Positions 6,302 to 7,246 of a stretch of 7,246 nucleotides of DNA are shown in pieces (position 1 is the stretch's first letter; each line of letters opens with the position of its first letter). A program made the position numbers and the translations under genes. The notes under the pieces are model-generated. The model saw only the letters and a program-made list of their open reading frames with translations. It was not told the origin of the DNA and ran no database searches. The DNA comes from Planctomycetota bacterium (GTDB lineage Bacteria > Planctomycetota > UBA1135 > GCA-002686595). The DNA lies in the NCBI GenBank assembly GCA_013140785.1, contig JABFRZ010000067.1:1-7246 (forward strand), read 5' to 3'.

Positions 6302-6955
6302 GTGCGCACCGTTTTCGTCACCGGCGCGAGCGGCACCCTGGGCCGCGCGCTGATCCCGGAGCTGCTCGCGCGCGGCCACGGCGTGCATGCGCTCGTGCGC
6401 GCGGGCAGGGAGGCCAGGCTGCCGCCCGGCTGCACGCGGGTCGTGGGCGACGCGCTTTCTGCGGCCAGCTTCGTGGCCTCCGTTCCCGTGGCGAGCACCC
6501 TGGTTCACCTGGTCGGCACGCCCAGCCCCGCGCCCTGGAAGGCGCGCGCCTTTCGCGCCATCGATCTGGTCTCGCTGCGTTCGGCGCTCGCGGCCGCGCG
6601 CGCGAGGAGCGTGGCGCACTTCGTCTACGTGTCGGTCGCGCAGCCCGCGCCGGTCATGCGCGCCTGCGTGCGCGTGCGTGCCGAGTGCGAAGCGCAGCTC
6701 CGATCCGCCGGTCTCGCGGCCACGATCCTGCGGCCCTGGTACGTGCTCGGGCCGCGCCACCGCTGGCCGCTCCTCTTGCTCCCGCTCTACTGGTTGGCCG
6801 AGCTCGTGCCCGCCCTGGCTCCGCGCGCGCAGCGCCTCGGGCTCGTGCGCCTCGAGCAGATGATCGCCGCGCTGGTGTGGGCCGTGGAGCACCCGTGCGT
6901 TGGCCAGCGCGTCCTGGAAGTGCCCGAGATCCGCCGGCACGCCGCGTCGGACTGA
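6302..6955 (+). CDS. Atypical short-chain dehydrogenase-like NAD(P)-binding protein
   Basis: A 217-residue Rossmann-fold protein of the atypical/extended SDR group (NmrA- or NDUFA9-like NAD(P)H-binding proteins). The first strand and glycine-rich loop read TVFVTGASGTLG (3-14), the dinucleotide-binding signature. Asp50 in VVGDA matches the usual adenine-contacting Asp, VHLVG is at 68-72, and FVYVSVAQPAP (107-117) is the strand holding the SDR serine. LRPWYVLGPRHRWP (143-156) is a characteristic later motif. Where a YxxxK pair is expected the sequence reads ACVRVRAE (121-128), so the usual catalytic Tyr and Lys are absent, which is common in atypical SDRs. It may bind NAD(P)H as a sensor or scaffold. 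A hydrophobic patch at 157-172 could touch membrane. GTG 6302 is chosen because it places the first strand at the N-terminus, with AGGTGG 11 nt before it; GTG 6287 would add five residues. It follows the 700-residue gene by 22 nt. Confidence 0.85.
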   Translation: MRTVFVTGASGTLGRALIPELLARGHGVHALVRAGREARLPPGCTRVVGDALSAASFVASVPVASTLVHLVGTPSPAPWKARAFRAIDLVSLRSALAAARARSVAHFVYVSVAQPAPVMRACVRVRAECEAQLRSAGLAATILRPWYVLGPRHRWPLLLLPLYWLAELVPALAPRAQRLGLVRLEQMIAALVWAVEHPCVGQRVLEVPEIRRHAASD

Positions 6956-6977
6956 TCTTCTAGTTCCGAAAGTCAGT

Positions 6978-6998
6978 GCAGGACGCGACGATTCCTGC
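6978..6998 (+). terminator. Weak hairpin after the SDR-like gene
   Basis: GCAGGA (6978-6983) pairs with TCCTGC (6993-6998) around a 9-nt loop, with one possible extra T-G pair outside. It begins 22 nt after the stop codon, a typical terminator distance, but the stem is short and no T-tract follows. Confidence 0.3.
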
Positions 6999-7017
6999 GG
7001 ACGAGATGTCATCCAAA

Positions 7018-7130
7018 ACGCACCGCGGAGACGCGGAGAGCGCGGAGACTTGGCGGAGAGGAAAGCCACAAGAGGTGCCGCCTCGTTTCCTCGTTTTCCT
7101 TCCTTCTTCCTCCGCGAGGCTCCGGTGCGT
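7018..7130. repeat. Interspersed-type repeat with GCGGAGA arms in inverted orientation
   Basis: The left arm starts ACGCACCGCGGAGACGCGGAG at 7018 and carries four GCGGAGA units (7025, 7033, 7042, 7053). The right arm, 7110-7130, read on the other strand gives ACGCACCGGAGCCTCGCGGAG, the same start with small changes. The centre (about 7082-7109) is a pyrimidine-rich, purine-poor tract. From general knowledge, intergenic elements with CACCGC(A/G)GAGACGC(A/G)GAG at one end and its complement at the other are widespread in bacterial genomes. This looks like a diverged copy. No gene is visible in 6956-7246. Confidence 0.6.
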
Positions 7131-7171
7131 CAGGCAAGGCCATGTTCTCTCGACAGATGAAAGGAGCTGCC

Positions 7172-7195
7172 CATGTGACCGATCGACGACACATG
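7172..7195. promoter_or_regulatory. CATGTG/CACATG dyad
   Basis: CATGTG (7172-7177) and CACATG (7190-7195) form a 6-bp inverted repeat around a 12-nt spacer that contains the palindrome CGATCG (7180-7185). AAAGGAG lies shortly before it, next to an ATG that is followed at once by TGA. It could be an operator or leader of a gene beyond the window edge. Confidence 0.25.
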
Positions 7196-7202
7196 TAGCC
7201 AC

Positions 7203-7241
7203 CCGAGCGGTAACGGCAGCAATGCCGGGCCGGAGCCTCGG
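7203..7241 (+). other. GNRA-capped hairpin at the window edge
   Basis: CGGCA (7214-7218) pairs with TGCCG (7223-7227) around the GNRA tetraloop GCAA. CCGAG (7203-7207) can pair with CTCGG (7237-7241) outside it, with internal loops between. This may be the start of a structured leader or RNA that continues past the window. I recognise no known riboswitch or RNA class. Confidence 0.3.
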
Positions 7242-7246
7242 AAGGC

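Noticed and set aside
7025..7059. CRISPR-like short repeats
   Set aside because: The four 7-bp GCGGAGA units are spaced only 8-11 bp apart and have no real spacers.
6143..7069. 308-codon minus-strand frame over the SDR-like gene
   Set aside because: It is antisense to a gene with a perfect glycine-rich loop, and its translation is rich in Arg, Ala and His without any domain.
7203..7246. c-di-GMP (GEMM) or other known riboswitch
   Set aside because: The GNRA hairpin is suggestive, but none of the conserved bases of the classes I know are in place, and the sequence is cut by the window edge.

Overview
The window is very GC-rich bacterial DNA: third codon positions are mostly G or C, GTG is a plausible start in two genes, and Shine-Dalgarno sites are mostly weak. 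The gene types are a leukotriene-A4-hydrolase-type M1 aminopeptidase lipoprotein, a DUF1570-like large secreted protein, a TPR ending of the 'SLAWALFANGRFDEA' type and small Cys-rich secreted proteins. They suggest an environmental high-GC Planctomycetota, with Myxococcota-like lineages as alternatives. This placement is inference from protein style, not a database result.

Layout. Positions 1-222 hold no gene that I can support. They do hold a large branched palindrome (24-143) whose centre is two back-to-back mini-hairpins, each with a GCGAAGC tip. Two minus-strand genes follow, transcribed leftwards: the aminopeptidase (621-2447) and, 29 nt downstream, a small TPR-like protein (223-591). 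A divergent intergenic region (2448-2621) separates them from a plus-strand pair. This pair is a small secreted Cys-rich protein (2622-3134) and a secreted or membrane-anchored protein of unknown function (3134-4006), joined by a TGATG stop/start overlap. A non-coding gap (4007-4176) carries a perfect 13-bp hairpin. A second plus-strand unit follows: a 700-residue exported protein (4177-6279) that looks like a metallopeptidase fold without its HExxH, then an atypical short-chain dehydrogenase-like NAD(P)-binding protein (6302-6955). The last 291 bases are non-coding. They contain inverted copies of a GCGGAGA-rich interspersed repeat, a small dyad and a GNRA-capped hairpin at the edge.

How the genes fit together. 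Four of the six proteins carry an export signal, so the window mostly serves the cell envelope or the extracellular space. The aminopeptidase keeps every catalytic residue and should trim peptides, while the 700-residue protein keeps the fold but apparently not the metal site. The Cys-rich/unknown pair is the best candidate for an undescribed two-component secreted unit. I see no mobile-element gene, CRISPR array, rRNA or tRNA gene. The branched palindrome is the most unusual non-coding structure.
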